Shown here: positions 24,471 through 36,559 of the stretch, in pieces
How positions within the stretch are numbered: position 1 is the first letter of the stretch
Layout of the letters: each line of letters opens with the position of its first letter
Assembly (NCBI GenBank): GCA_965153455.1
Contig: OZ234502.1
Location: 9,765,495 to 9,829,494, forward strand
Source: Sphagnum compactum
Lineage: Eukaryota; Bryophyta; Sphagnopsida; Sphagnales
DNA length: 64,000 nucleotides
Direction of reading: 5' to 3'
Translations under genes and position numbers: made by a program
Notes under the pieces: generated by a model
Seen by the model: the letters and a program-made list of their open reading frames with translations, nothing else
Told to the model about the DNA's origin: nothing
Database searches by the model: none

Positions 24471-27400
24471 ATGCTGAATGAAGCACAGGAAAGTAGTCAG
24501 GAGCAATTGATGGCCGCTATTGTGGCTCCAGAGGGGATTGTAGGCAAGTCGAACAGGAGTGAATGTGCTTCTGTTCCTGTGTGTGCTGCTGGGAAGGGGC
24601 AGCAGAATGTGGGACGTTTTGAGGTTGTTTTCCAGAGGAAACTGCAGCCTAGTGGCGGTACCATGTATGCAGAAGAAGCCGACCAAGAGAAACACAATGG
24701 GCATAACTGGAAGCCTCTGAGGGAGCATGACTACATTGGTCTGTCGGATGTGTCTTCTTCTTCTTCTTCTTCTTTTCTTCACAACGTCGTGCAGCAGCAG
24801 CGGGGCCCTGGTGGCGAGAAAGTTGTAAGAGAGGAGAAGGAGGAGGAGGAGGAGGAGGAGGAGCTGAACTTGAACCTGGGTGCCACTGAGCTTCGTCTTG
24901 GTCCACTCCCAAATCATCTTCTTCTTCTAGAGTCCGGTAGAAGAATTGCCAAAGAAGGAGGGGTGGAGGGTGGAGGCAGCTCTTCTTTAAAGAGAAGTGG
25001 CAGCGCAGCAGAACTTGTAGCAGGTTATTGCGGGTCTGACAACGCTAGAGAATGTCAAGGTGCTAGGGACGAAGAAAGCTTGAGGTTGGGCATCGGTTTG
25101 GTGCCGAAACGTGACGATGCTGCTGCTGCTGCTGACTCCGGAGGCAGGTCTACGGACAAGACATTGATGGGGAGAGGAGGAGGACAGCAGCAGCAGCCCA
25201 ATAACCTGCAGGAGCCACCGAAGCAAGAGCTGATCTCGGTGCAAGAAAGCGACCTTCCAGAGATGATGATGCAGCAGGGGGGGACAGCAGCACGAGGAGG
25301 TGCTGATGCTTCCAACTCTGTTACAAACCCTAGGATATCTGCAGATCCAAGGTACCCACAAGAGCCTCCCCGTTATGTTGCAGAAAGCATTCTGGCGGAT
25401 CTACATCGCAATGGTATTATGCAGGAGTTCATGGAACGGAAGCACATGATGAGGCAGGGTGGAGGAGGAGAGAAGAATGGCCACTTTTGGCTCGGTGGTA
25501 ATTCGGAGCCTCCTCACCATCTGCCACATTCTTCTTCCTGCCCACAAGAGCCCTTAGCAGCAGGAGGAGGATCATCGCGAAGTGCTGCACTGTGTCCTCC
25601 TCCTCCTCACTCTAAGAATGGAATGGGTGGAGCCAAGCGTGGTTTCTCTGAGGTGATTGGAAACTCTCTACTGGTGGAGTCCAGGAGGAGTGGCGGCCCA
25701 TACCCCCCTCCCCCTGATGGCAGGAATGGGTTTGCGGATGGTGGAGCAACAGTTGGTGGAGGATGCAGTGCTCATGCCAACAGTGGTCGAAGTAACAGTG
25801 CAGTTGAGATATCTCAGCAGCAACAGAAGCATCATGCTGCACCTCCTCCCTCAGCCATGTACCCTTGCAGCAACCCTAAGCCTTCACCTCCTCCTGCATG
25901 GCAGCAGCGGAGTAAGGAGCAGTCTGGTAATGGATCATTTGGAGCTTTTCATTCTCAACAGCAGCAGCAGCCACCTCCTGCTGCACCACGTGGCTGCCTG
26001 CCACTAATGAGCAACAACAGAGGACTAGAGATGAGTGGAGGAGTTAGTGGTAACAACTTGGAGTCTAATCCAAAAGCATGGGATTCTTCACAGCTCAAGA
26101 ACCTTCATCAGGAGGCTTCTTCTGAGATTATAAGCAAGCATCCATCTCCTGACACAGGATCAGCAGCACCTGTCAAAGATGCTGCTGTTCCTACCACTGC
26201 ACCTCCTCCTAGGTAAAGAATCACCTTCTTGAACCTGTTGTTGTAGGGTTTGCTTGATAAAATGGGAGGAAGATTGGTGCATGTGTCTTTCCCTCCCCTA
26301 TTGTTGATTGTGTTGGGAACTCTCTGTTTGTTGATGGATATATCATAAATTCTGGCTTGGTCTTATTCTCACAATAATCAGGTTGTGTCTTCAATCAGAA
26401 TCATGTTCTATGTAGTTGGTACTGCTTGTGGCCAGTTGGATGTGCCCCGGGATGTTTTTGTGTTGTTTGTTCTTCTACCTGGATTTCTTTAGCTAAGGGT
26501 GACCTGTCTGTGCTCATGCAGGCAGTCACAGGTGATAGGGTGGCCGCCTGTGAGGAACTTCCGCAGGCAGCAGCTGCCCAGGCCTGCACCCCAGCCCACC
26601 TCTACAGTCTCTCCACCAAAACCTCCAGCAACCAGTGGAACTCCATCACAAACATCCTTACTTGTGAAGGTGTACATGGATGGACGTCCCATTGGGAGGA
26701 AAGTTAATCTCACTATCAACAACAGCTATGACAAGCTGAAATCCGCTGTTGAGGACATGTTCCAACAATACATCAGTATGCCCTTTTGCCTCCTATATCA
26801 TCACCAGTAAATGGGTGTGCTTTGATGAGTTTTGTCTGCCTAGCATCAGCAATGGTACCAGGTCCTTCAACACAAACATCATTCACACATGGGTCTTGTT
26901 GAATGGATGGTTACTCTCCTGTGGGTGCAATTTGGATTGGGATATGCAGAGTTCTTTTTTATCTTCTTTCAGATCCTTGTTGTCTGAACAAATTGAACTG
27001 GTGCATGAAATAGGGCAACCTGGTGGTCCACAAAGCTCCACTGCAGGTGACACTGGGGTCTCTTCATCCTCCTGTGGCCAGAAGCTCAACTTATTGCACA
27101 GCTCCAAATATGTGCTCACTTACATGGACCATGAAGGTGATCTTATGCTTGTCGGTGGTGATGTTCCTTGGGAGTAAGTCTCTGCTCCAGAACTGGTGTT
27201 CATGCTTTGCTGCTTGCTCTTTTATTTCAATTTTCAGATTGAATTGGGGAGCCTTTTCTTAAGAACTAACTGGAAAATATTGTTATGGTCCTTGCAGGGA
27301 TTTTACAACTAATGTACAAAGGTTGAGGATCACAAAGGGGGATGATATAGGTTAGCATTTGCATCTGCCTTCTGCGCATATCCACTGGTAGTAGTGTGGG

Positions 27401-27587
27401 AAATTATATGGGTAGAGAATGCGCTTGTTTGATCTCCTGTGGATCTTCCTGAAATTTGACCTTTGTATTTTCAGTTCAGAATGTCTTGTGCAAACCTTTA
27501 CTCTGAAGAGATGAATACCATCAACTCCATTAACTAATTTTGATGGGTGTGGACTTGACAGCCCGACGAGGTGGAGAAATACAATGA
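24471..27587 (+). CDS. Aux/IAA auxin-response repressor, unusually long (five coding exons)
   Basis: This is a nuclear repressor. It binds ARF factors through its C-terminal PB1 domain, recruits TOPLESS-type co-repressors through an EAR motif, and is degraded when auxin joins its degron to TIR1/AFB. Exons: 24471-26212, 26522-26806, 26973-27173, 27298-27350, 27562-27587, giving 768 residues in a consistent phase. Features seen: REHDYIGLSDVSS (84-97), an acidic run, EAR LNLNLG (132-137) with TELRLG, a second LRLGIGL (204-210), KRGFSEV (389-395), domain II degron QVIGWPPVR (584-592), domain III LLVKVYMDG...GRKVNL (about 627-661), and domain IV YMDHEGD..LVGGDVPWEDF with basic 'RLRITKG'. A Gln/Gly/Pro/Ser-rich stretch of about 430 residues separates domains I and II; angiosperm proteins are usually 170-350 residues. 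The start is the first ATG of the frame. The exon 2/3 junction and the last exon are the least certain parts. Confidence 0.93.
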
Positions 27588-28033
27588 ATTCTCAGCTGCA
27601 GCTGGAAGAGTTTCAATCAATGGGCATCCCTTGGTATAAAATCCTGCAAAACTTCTGTGTGGGAGAATATGAAGAAGGCACGAAGCCATACATGAAGTGA
27701 GAAACATGGGAAAGAACAGAAGAGATTGGGAGTGTTGCCATCAATTTTTTGTCCTCCTAAATGCTCCTGATTGTAGGAAAAGTAAGGAGGCAGGAGACAT
27801 TGGATTTCAATGCAAGTTACAACCAAAATATTTTAATTTGTGAAAGGCTATATCTGCCCTTTTTTTGTTGTGTTGGGTCCCCTCAACCCACACACCTACC
27901 TCCCTAATCAGGTCTGAGGTTAGTATTAAATAATAGACTCATGAAGAGCTCGTCCATGTATGATTTTATCTGGTTGCCAACCCAACAGCTCTTAAATGGT
28001 GTGAATTCCAACTGAATCCCCTTATGTTCTTTG
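27588..28033 (+). other. Probable Aux/IAA 3' UTR and flank
   Basis: This follows the proposed stop codon without another coding frame on the + strand. No clean AATAAA polyadenylation signal is evident nearby, which is common in plants. The - strand frame at 27617-27826 has no domain. Confidence 0.4.
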
Positions 28034-28262
28034 CATACCATAAACTTCAAGTAGTGAGGAGCAGAGTTGGTCTGGCAGCATACCATAAAACTTCCATTAG
28101 TGAGGAGCAGAGTTGGTCTGGCAGCATACCATAAAACTTCCATTAGTGAGTAGCAGAGTTGGTCTGGCAGCATTCCATAAGACTTCCATTAGTGAGGAGC
28201 AGAGTTTGTCTGGCAGCATTCCATAAGACTTCCATTAGTGAGGAGCAGAGTTAATCTGGCAA
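28034..28262. repeat. 46-bp tandem repeat, five copies
   Basis: Units start at 28034 (45 bp), 28079, 28125, 28171 and 28217. Each reads 'cataccataaaacttccatt' + 'agtgaggagcagagttggtc' + 'tggcag', with a few substitutions (for example cattcc in the last two). The array lies about 450 bp beyond the Aux/IAA stop codon. Confidence 0.9.
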
Positions 28263-29924
28263 CTCAATTATTGGTTTCAGACTGCCTGCCCCACAGCAAC
28301 TCATGTATTCTGGGTTCATGAGATTGCAACTACCATGAACTTACCCAAAGATAAGCAATAGACTAAGTAGTATTGGTCAGATCAGCTGCGCCACTGCTTC
28401 TCATCATCAGACTGGTGCTTGAATCTTTGAAAGTTTCTCTTGCATTTTTCTTGCTAGGAATTTTTGTAAAACTCCATGTGTAAAGTTTGACTCTAATCTG
28501 GAACCATTATCCTACTTACAGGATGTTGATGAAAAGAAGTGAGTTTTTAATTTAGAATCTCAGGAATCATCAGCATGTAAGCAACTGTGGGGCAGTGAGA
28601 AAGCAGGCATGACAACAGACAGAGTACTAGTGCACCAGCCTTGAGCTGCCCATTCCTTCTGTTACCATCACAGACATAAGTACAATTCCTGAACAGGAGC
28701 AGCAGGTGCTTGACATCTGACACCATAGTCCAACAGCTCTCCTCTGCCTATTTCTCCACAAACCTGGCAGACATGGGCATGGGTGCTGTAACCCTAAACC
28801 CCATAACTTCTGAAAAACCAGTGTGGCTAGGTATTTGTGTGTTCAGAACAGCAAACTGGGCATCTACAGATTAAATGAATTGATCATGAACCATGATTTC
28901 ACCATGCAGTGAATATTAGTTGAAATCAGCAGAAATTTTTGAGCTCCAGACTATTATGACTTTTCAAATCTTGGAGCCCCAAATTCTGTTTACCATCAAA
29001 ATTGGTGGAAAAACTAGTTTGGGTCCCAGTTATTTTGTTTTGTAAAATTTTCATTCCCAGTTATTGGCTCCCTAATCGCCTACTTTCCGATAACTCTTGT
29101 CTCTTCAAAACAAAACTAGTGGTGGATTGAATCTTTGACATCTAGTTCAGTGATTGATTTTTTTGGATTGTTTGCTTTATTTTGTCATTACCTGCTGAAA
29201 ATGGGATGCATCTAAGCAAGAAATCGGTGCTATAAACTCATAAACTCCCATAATGGAACAGTGTTAAAAAGTTCACGAGCTCCAGGGTCGCAATTCTGAT
29301 CAAGACAAAACACATTTAGATAGGACCCACCAGGCAACTTTGCAAGCAGACAGTGGTAGTAAAATGTGCCTCTCCTTTGCATGCGCAGTAGCCCACAGTA
29401 CTGGCGCTAAGTTAGTGGGGTTCAGAAGTCTGTACGTCTGTGTACAACTCTTATTTCTTCTTGTTCCACATGTGACCATGTTCTGAACAGCTGGAGAACT
29501 CTTGGCCAAAATGTTTTTTTTTTTTTTCAATCTTAAATAATTTAATCCAATTTTAAATTAGATTAAAATAATTTTAAATAAATTTCATTTCATTTTTTAA
29601 AAAATTTAATTAATTTTAAATTTCTTAATGTAGTGGGTAAAGCTTCACAAGTTGGGGCATCTTCAAAATAAGGTGCCTAGGACAAGGAGTTAGCTGGGTC
29701 TAATCCCTCATTTTGGCCATGTCCCCCCCCCCGCCCCCACTGGTGAACATATATATTACCCATCATAGAGCACGAGGCGCATGTCATTGTGTAGAGTAGC
29801 TCCCTAGGAGCAAGGAGTTCTTGAAATAATCTCCCCAAGGCAAGAGTCAAGAGTGGTTATTTCGCGGACTCATTGCTCAGAGGGAATTACTTGATGTAAT
29901 GCCCATCTTATGAAGCCGCTCCAT
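28263..29924. other. Gene-free stretch
   Basis: Complex sequence without a recognised gene. An AT-only block lies at about 29512-29640, and a C-run with one G at 29725-29739. The frame at 29300-29530 (-) has no known domain. Confidence 0.45.
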
Positions 29925-30176
29925 GAAAGTGTTGATGAAGAAATGAAATGCCTTTGATGAAACTACAATGACATTGCAAAAACGCTTGAAAGTGTTGATG
30001 AAGAAATGAAATGCCTTTGATGAAACTACAATGACATTGCAAAAACGCTTGAAAGTGTTGATGAAGAAATGAAATGCCTTTGATGAAACTACAATGACAT
30101 TGCAAAAACGCTTGAAAGTGTTGATGAAGAAATGAAATGCCTTTGATGAAACTACAAATTACATTGCAAAACGCTT
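29925..30176. repeat. 63-bp tandem repeat, four copies
   Basis: Four units of 63 bp start at 29925, 29988, 30051 and 30114. The first three are identical as far as I can see and the fourth has two small changes near its end. The unit begins GAAAGTGTTGATGAAGAAAT and ends with CAAAAACGCTT. Because 63 is a multiple of three, the - strand frame repeats a 21-residue motif (with SFIKGISFLHQHF). No promoter or splice context supports a gene. The near-identity implies recent expansion. Confidence 0.95.
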
Positions 30177-33000
30177 GATACAAAATCGGAACTCTTGATG
30201 AAGAAACTTAACACCCATAATCCTACCCTAACTCCCCAATGTGGCAAGCACTAACTATGACCCTCAATTAATAACCCTTGTCAAACATTGATTATCATAG
30301 GTTATAAACAGGTTTAAGTTTTAGGATTGATACCGTACTTGGATGAAATTTCAATCATCCAAATAAGTTACTAAAATTTGAAAATTCAATACCTGACCCA
30401 TAAGGGTCTTGCCAATTCTTTGGGTGCTACCTACCAGGTGGGTAGGTTTTTTACCTTATTTTCAAAAAATTAATTATCATTGCGTAGGTCATTAGTAACC
30501 TTATTGTTAACTAGGCGTGTTCTCAATAACTAGCTAACATTCGTTTGACCATGTATTAGGCTTTTATTAAAAATGGCACCCAAATGACCACCTTGTGGTT
30601 ATCAAGGCAGTTCTTTAAGATATATAGTCCTAGTTCTCAAAAAAATTCTAATAATCGGTTTCAATATATAATTGTGGTTTTTCCAAAAGATTGAAGCACT
30701 GATTTTGTTATCTATAACCATAGTTCTCCAACAAAATCTAAAAAATAGATCAAATAACTTATTTCATGAAAGGCATTGGTTCTTTGAGGGTGTTTGGAAA
30801 AACCAAAGGTTATTTGATTATCGAACTTTCCACACAAAAAAACCCTAAACCCAAGGTTCTTTGATTCTGAAATTTTTCAAAAAAAAATCAAAAGTAGAGG
30901 TTATTTGATTTGTAAATATTGAAAAATCCAGAACCAAAGGCTATTACAAAAATAAAAAATAACTGCCAGTTGAACCTATTGTCCACTTCTTGAGTTTGAA
31001 ACTAAAAAACTAAACAATTTAGGGGTTGTTCAATTCTTTATTTTGAAAGGAACCTTCAATTACAGTTTTTAGAAATAAAATAAAATTCATTTGATAAAAT
31101 CTCCAGTGAAATTCTCATAACATTTTTCAACATTTATATTACCTCCTATTTCAAAGACTTCTAAAAAAACCAAATGAAGCTGTTTAGTTTAAGATAGGTT
31201 TTAGTTCCATCTACATTGTGCCCAATTAAAAGTGCATTTTTTTTATAGTATTAATTTTGCCCAACTAGTGCACAACACCCAAGATAGAAATTTGTGTATT
31301 AATATTTTTGTGAAACTAATTTAAACTAATAATTTTCCTTTTTTAAGAAAACTTTTTAAAAAAAGTTTGGTTGTTCTAATTGTTTTTGAAAACTTGTACT
31401 TATATGGTTAGGAAACATAGTTATATTTGTTTTAAAAGGTCCAAGTTTGGATTTCAATTTTAACCAAAGGAAATTTCATGACTTAGATCCAAATTCAGTT
31501 TTATTAAAATTTATGACCTCTAGTTTTGATATTTCAAAACTTGACCTAGAACTTGGACCTTATCCTACCTAATACTATACACTAGAGTTGGGCAATTATC
31601 ATTTTTTAAAATGATAATTGCTATATCCGGTTTTCACAAAGGCTTTTGAAAACTTAGTTGGTTCTCTTGAAATTTTTTTAATTCAAAAAATAATTCAATA
31701 ACTATAGACCAATTCTCAAAGTGCCAATTCCCATAAATTTGAGAATAATTAGTCATTTAAAGTGATTATGCAATTTTTTTAATCACAAAAATCATTGTCA
31801 AAACAAAATTTTGATGACATCAACAAGGTGTTAATGATTAACATTTGACATTGTCATAGTTCAACAACTTCATCCCTCTCAAAACTTTAATACCTACAAT
31901 CCCCAAGTACCTATGAATCTTTCATAATTTTTTTCTCCCTAATTTCTTTTTTTCACCCTTTTTGAATTACAAAACTTTTTGCAATTTTTTTCATTCGTTG
32001 ATCCTGACCCCATTTTTCTTTTATCATTTGGGGCAGTTTTTGTTAAAATCTAAGTATATGTGTAATTCTACATTAAAACCTTGGTCTATATTTTGTGTCA
32101 TTTGCACTCTTGATTTCAATAAATTTTTTTATGGTTGGGTAAAATAATTCTTATGTTGAAAACTAGTTATTATTCTTGATTTATTTGTTGTGCAAAATGT
32201 GTTTTAGAGTGTGCAAGGACATTGACAAAAATGTGCTACACAACAACAAATTTGACAAGGAATGTAGGTTAATGATCCTTGAGACATGTGTGCCCTTGAT
32301 CCCCCAAATATGTGTAACAAAACTAATATTAAGCCTAATACTTTGACCTTTCTTCCACCTTTTTACCTCACCCTGGTATATATCAACATTTTGAAGGGTA
32401 TAAAAAGGATAAGGATTTCAAAGTTGGTTTTCACATAAGTGATATTGAGGGATCCAAATATCAATCTTGATATCACAAAATGTGATAATGTAAATGTTCA
32501 AAGGCTAATATTCAAATGATACCCAAATCGATTTTTGATGCCCATCCAACATTTAAAAAAAAACCCTAAACCAAGGAATGACTATTGATTCAAAAAAACA
32601 ACGCGAAGAAGATTTTATTTTGAATGAATGTTAATCTCATTAGTAACCATGTGTACATTGTTGATTTTCACTTTTTTCATTAGCAATTTTTTTGTTGAGA
32701 TAAGCACATGCTTAACACTCATTATTGGATTTTCCCATTATAGATTGAGTAAAACTCCATTCTTTTGTGGTGGAGGAGCCTCATGCTTTTTTTTCTCTCC
32801 TTGCTTCCTTATGATTTTTTGTTACCATTCCACCAGGCTAACAAGACCAAAAGTTTTCCTTGTTTTAATTGAATTTTGAAACCTTGTTTAATAAACTCAA
32901 GGAAGTGATTTAAAAACATCTATCATGAAAGGTTTGTCTTCATAGGTTCTAGACCCGACCGCTCAAGGTCAAGGTGTGCTGTCATGTGTAGGCTAAAGCC
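30177..33000. other. AT-rich gene-free stretch
   Basis: No recognised gene. There are many 'ccaaaggttattt' and 'ttctcaa' style words around 30600-30980 that partly match 16640-16820. Frames (31962-32147, 32628-32879) are Phe/Leu-rich low complexity without domains. Confidence 0.5.
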
Positions 33001-33010
33001 TACGGCCATG

Positions 33011-33071
33011 AGCTTTACTAGAATAAGGGCCCACAAATAGAGTCAAGCGCATGCTCAATTCTAGTAAAGCT
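33011..33071. repeat. 14-bp inverted repeat
   Basis: AGCTTTACTAGAAT at 33011-33024 and its exact reverse complement at 33058-33071 flank 33 bp. It may be the remains of short TIRs or a hairpin. No gene is adjacent. Confidence 0.7.
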
Positions 33072-35729
33072 TGTTGCCTTGTGCTTTACCAACTATAAAG
33101 ACATACATCAATTTTTATTTAAATTTTTTTTCTTGTGATACTAAGTGGGTATCACTAGGAAAAAATGGAAGGCATTTCAAAAGACATAATGCATGTTGAA
33201 TGGTTGAAGTGGGTTTTCCAGTTTTTGAAATGCCATGCCTATAAGGGAGGGAAAAATTAATTGGGTATCATGCCCTTTAATTGCACTAAGAAAATTCGTG
33301 TAAGCCTAAGTTAGGATTTAAAATTACAACTAGTCTCATTTAGCTTGCATGATTGGCTTGTATCCAATGTTGATAAATTTGTTGCAAAACTTGACTTGTG
33401 TCCATTATCTTGATTTAAGAGATGTAGTTGACTCTTGAGTGTTCATTCTAGCCACCTAGTCCTACTTCTAATAAAAAGTATTACAATTTGGGTTTTGAAT
33501 AAATTCTTTTGCGTGAGGGAAAACCTACATACCTACATGCCTAGGAGCCTACACCCTTGCATATACGTACATAAATTGACAATTCCATGATTAAAATCTA
33601 GACATATAACATGTAGTAAGCCACATCATCCATGGAGTGACTTAAATTAATCACACCATTGTAAGCATTGACACCACATAAGCATCACATGGTTCACATG
33701 TACCCAACATCAAAATCTTATTTTATTGAAATTTTACTTGAACTAGGCAAATCAAGTATGCCTACTTTGGGGGGGGGGAGGGGGCAAACAAAAAGTATCC
33801 ACTCTAGTCATTTCAAATAAGTAACTCAATCACATCTCATTGTAATAACAATGCTAAGGGTGTAAAAACAAGGTTTTGTGGTAATACATGTTTCAATTAA
33901 AAATATCATGTATGAAGTGTTGTAAAATGTATAATTTCTAGTAGTTGCATTAAGAGTTCATTACATCTAAATTCAAGCTTTCATGTATCAATTCATGAAT
34001 ATTTTACTATGGTGTTGTGAATTGGACCTTATATATATAGTCTATCATTGGATTTCAAAAAAAATGTTGGACTACCATATTTTAATTAAAGAATGCTTAA
34101 CATTAATGTTATGAATTGGAGCTTATAGGAGTTGCTTGTGGACTTCATAAGCTTTTCTTGAGTTGCCATATTTCAATTTGGAAATGTTCAAAATTAATGT
34201 TGTGAATTGGAGGATGTAGATACTAACATATCATGTGCCTCACCCACATTTGGACTTACTTTGCAGCGGTGATTTGGACTCCGTTGTCAATTTGGCATTT
34301 GTTTTTTCTTTAGGGTCCTTGATTTCTAGTTCTCCTTTATGCAACTTGATCACAGTACCAATGTGATATCACAATGATTACAATCTTTTTGATGTTAATG
34401 GTGTCAAGTGTTGATAAATCTTTCATAGTTGAAAGAAGAGGGGATCCTTTATTTGTAATTAATGATCATCCCTCCACCTCTGGAATCTATGTTAAACTTT
34501 AGCATGTTAACCTACACATCCATCTATGACACATCTATTTCAAATTACCTTCATTACCTAATGCTAGAATCATTTTCATTGATTATGTTTCATGATATAG
34601 GAGTTGTGCATGTGACTAAACATGAATATGCTTCATAGGCAAATATGAGGACATCATGATTATGGAATGTCCATTATATGGATTTTTATCTTTGTTTTAT
34701 TATCTCTGAAGAAGATGTCATGATTGTAATGTCCATAAGAATCCTTAATGTATTTGGTTTAGTTTATTTGTAGTAGATTTCTGTTGTGATCATATGCATG
34801 TTTTTGTTTACTTTCAAATTTGCTTGTACAATAGGAAGATAAGGCCAAGTTCTTGACCTGTGTAGGTTCCTTAGGGCAAAAAAGTCAATGGTTTTTTGAA
34901 TAGAAATGACTCTGCTAACTATTTGGACACAAATACATCATGATCTACTCACTTACCTCTCGTAACAATAAAATGATGTATTTTCCTCCTTGCCACTTCC
35001 CTTTTGATGCAACAAATTCAACTACATTAAGGCCAACTACTAATTTGTTGTTGTTGCTAGTGATGGTGGTCATTGTTCTAGCAGCAAAAATAGCTATGTT
35101 GGTATTGTTGTAGTAGCAAGTCTAGTGGTAGTGTTCTTCAGTACAAGCTTCAGAGATGAAAGACCCATGATCATACTTATATATTTCATCATAGATATGT
35201 GCACAATGGTGCAATCTTTTGAACATTGTGTTATATTGCTCCATTGCTTATAATACATGTTTTCAATCCTGTATTTGGTTAGAAACAAAGCCACAATGCA
35301 TGGATCATCATCACGGTGTAGTGGAATGTCAAGTTTGTTGTTTTTTTTCAATTCATTTACAGTAGAACACCTTTTCCATCATCCCAACTATGTTTCCATA
35401 TTTAGTTCAATCATTGTAAGTTCATATACATGTAATGAGAATTCAATGGTTATTGAAATGGGATTATGTTCACTTGTGAAAACATACCAACATTAGGATT
35501 AGATCTGTAATTGACCCAAAATGTAAAAAAATGGTGTTTTGGTTCAATTCATTTATAGCAAACTTTAGTTAAGTTAACTTTGATATTCATTGCCAAATAT
35601 TGTGTAATAGTTGTTCAATGCCTATTGGGTTTGGTCCATTGTGATTAAGTGCTTTAAGGTGACACAAGTTATGACCTACATTGAAAACCCTACACAATTT
35701 GTACATCTTGCAAAAGGCTAGGTAGCCAA
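33072..35729. other. AT-rich stretch with a three-copy ~93-bp repeat
   Basis: No gene is recognised. Near 34014, 34108 and 34199 the phrase 'gtt(g/a)tgaattgga' recurs, together with 'ccatatttcaatt'-like words, giving three diverged copies. A G-run lies at about 33770-33784. The frames at 35094-35351 (-) and 35257-35496 (+) overlap each other and have no domain. Confidence 0.45.
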
Positions 35730-36548
35730 TGTTAACGCTTGTGTTTAGTGGTATTTGTAAAATGTCTATTGTCATTTGGGCAAGGTAGTCATGTTCTAAT
35801 ATTTTTATCATGTGGAGCTTTTGGTAAGGTGGGGGTGTTTGAAATAAGGAAAGATGAAAAGGATGTAAAATTTGTGCATGATACACTTGAAAGAGTTGTT
35901 ACTTCATCCGCAACAAAGGTGAAAAAAACTCACATTTTGCCCAAGACCCTTAATAAATTGAATGTTCAAGTTCAGCCATTGGGGTTGGGTTTTTAGGTCT
36001 TGCAAGTCAAGTTGTTTCACCCTAGTGGCAATGGCAGCCACTAGCTAGGTGGATGCAACAATTTTTTGATACAACCACAAACATGTGGGGTGCCACCTTT
36101 GGGTCCACCTCAATATCAAGGGATGTGGATACAAGAGCTTGCATTGAATGGAGGTCCAATTATGGGCTCTTCAAGTGCACCAAAAATGCCTGGTGCAATT
36201 ATAACTGAATTAAAACCAAAAAGTGTGGCTAAAGTAATTTGTAGGATAGAAAAAAAAAGATGCCACTTCTAAAGCTAGATTAGATGTTGGGAAGAGACCC
36301 CACAAGATTAAAGTAAGACTCAAAGGGGATATAGATGGGGGATGTGACAAGAACAATGTTTGGGATGAAGTGGTAGAGAACCTTAATCCCATGAATATTA
36401 GATATTAATGTGGTGGAATGGAAAGGGCACAAGCTTGAGTCCTTAAATAAGTTGAGGGCATTTTTAGACGTAGAAATTGAGTATGTGGACAATGAGTTAT
36501 CTTTGATTAGACATGACTACAATCATGGTTTTTTAAGAGGTTCAAATT
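35730..36548 (+). mobile_element. Possible N-terminal part of a CACTA (En/Spm, Transposase_24-like) relic
   Basis: Conceptual translation on the + strand gives a Pro/Gly/Gln-rich piece (about 36066-36200) followed by 'KRPHKIKVRLKGDIDGG' and 'NVWDEVVENLNPMNI' (about 36280-36400). Plant Transposase_24 (Ptta/En/Spm) proteins have a low-complexity N-terminus followed by a similar basic segment. The resemblance is weak by itself. The stronger C-terminal match at 38518-38709 on the same strand, beyond a satellite block, supports it. Frameshifts and stops make it a pseudogene. Confidence 0.4.
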
Positions 36549-36559
36549 GACTAACTCGT

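Noticed and set aside
24351-24917. 188-residue - strand frame and other long antisense frames over the Aux/IAA exon
   Set aside because: They consist of poly-Leu, poly-Ser and poly-Arg caused by CAG, GAA and GAG triplet repeats opposite the real coding exon; no domain and no conservation pattern.
29908-30183. 91-residue - strand frame with repeated FLHQHF motifs
   Set aside because: It is a by-product of the 63-bp tandem repeat, whose length is divisible by three; nothing else supports a gene.
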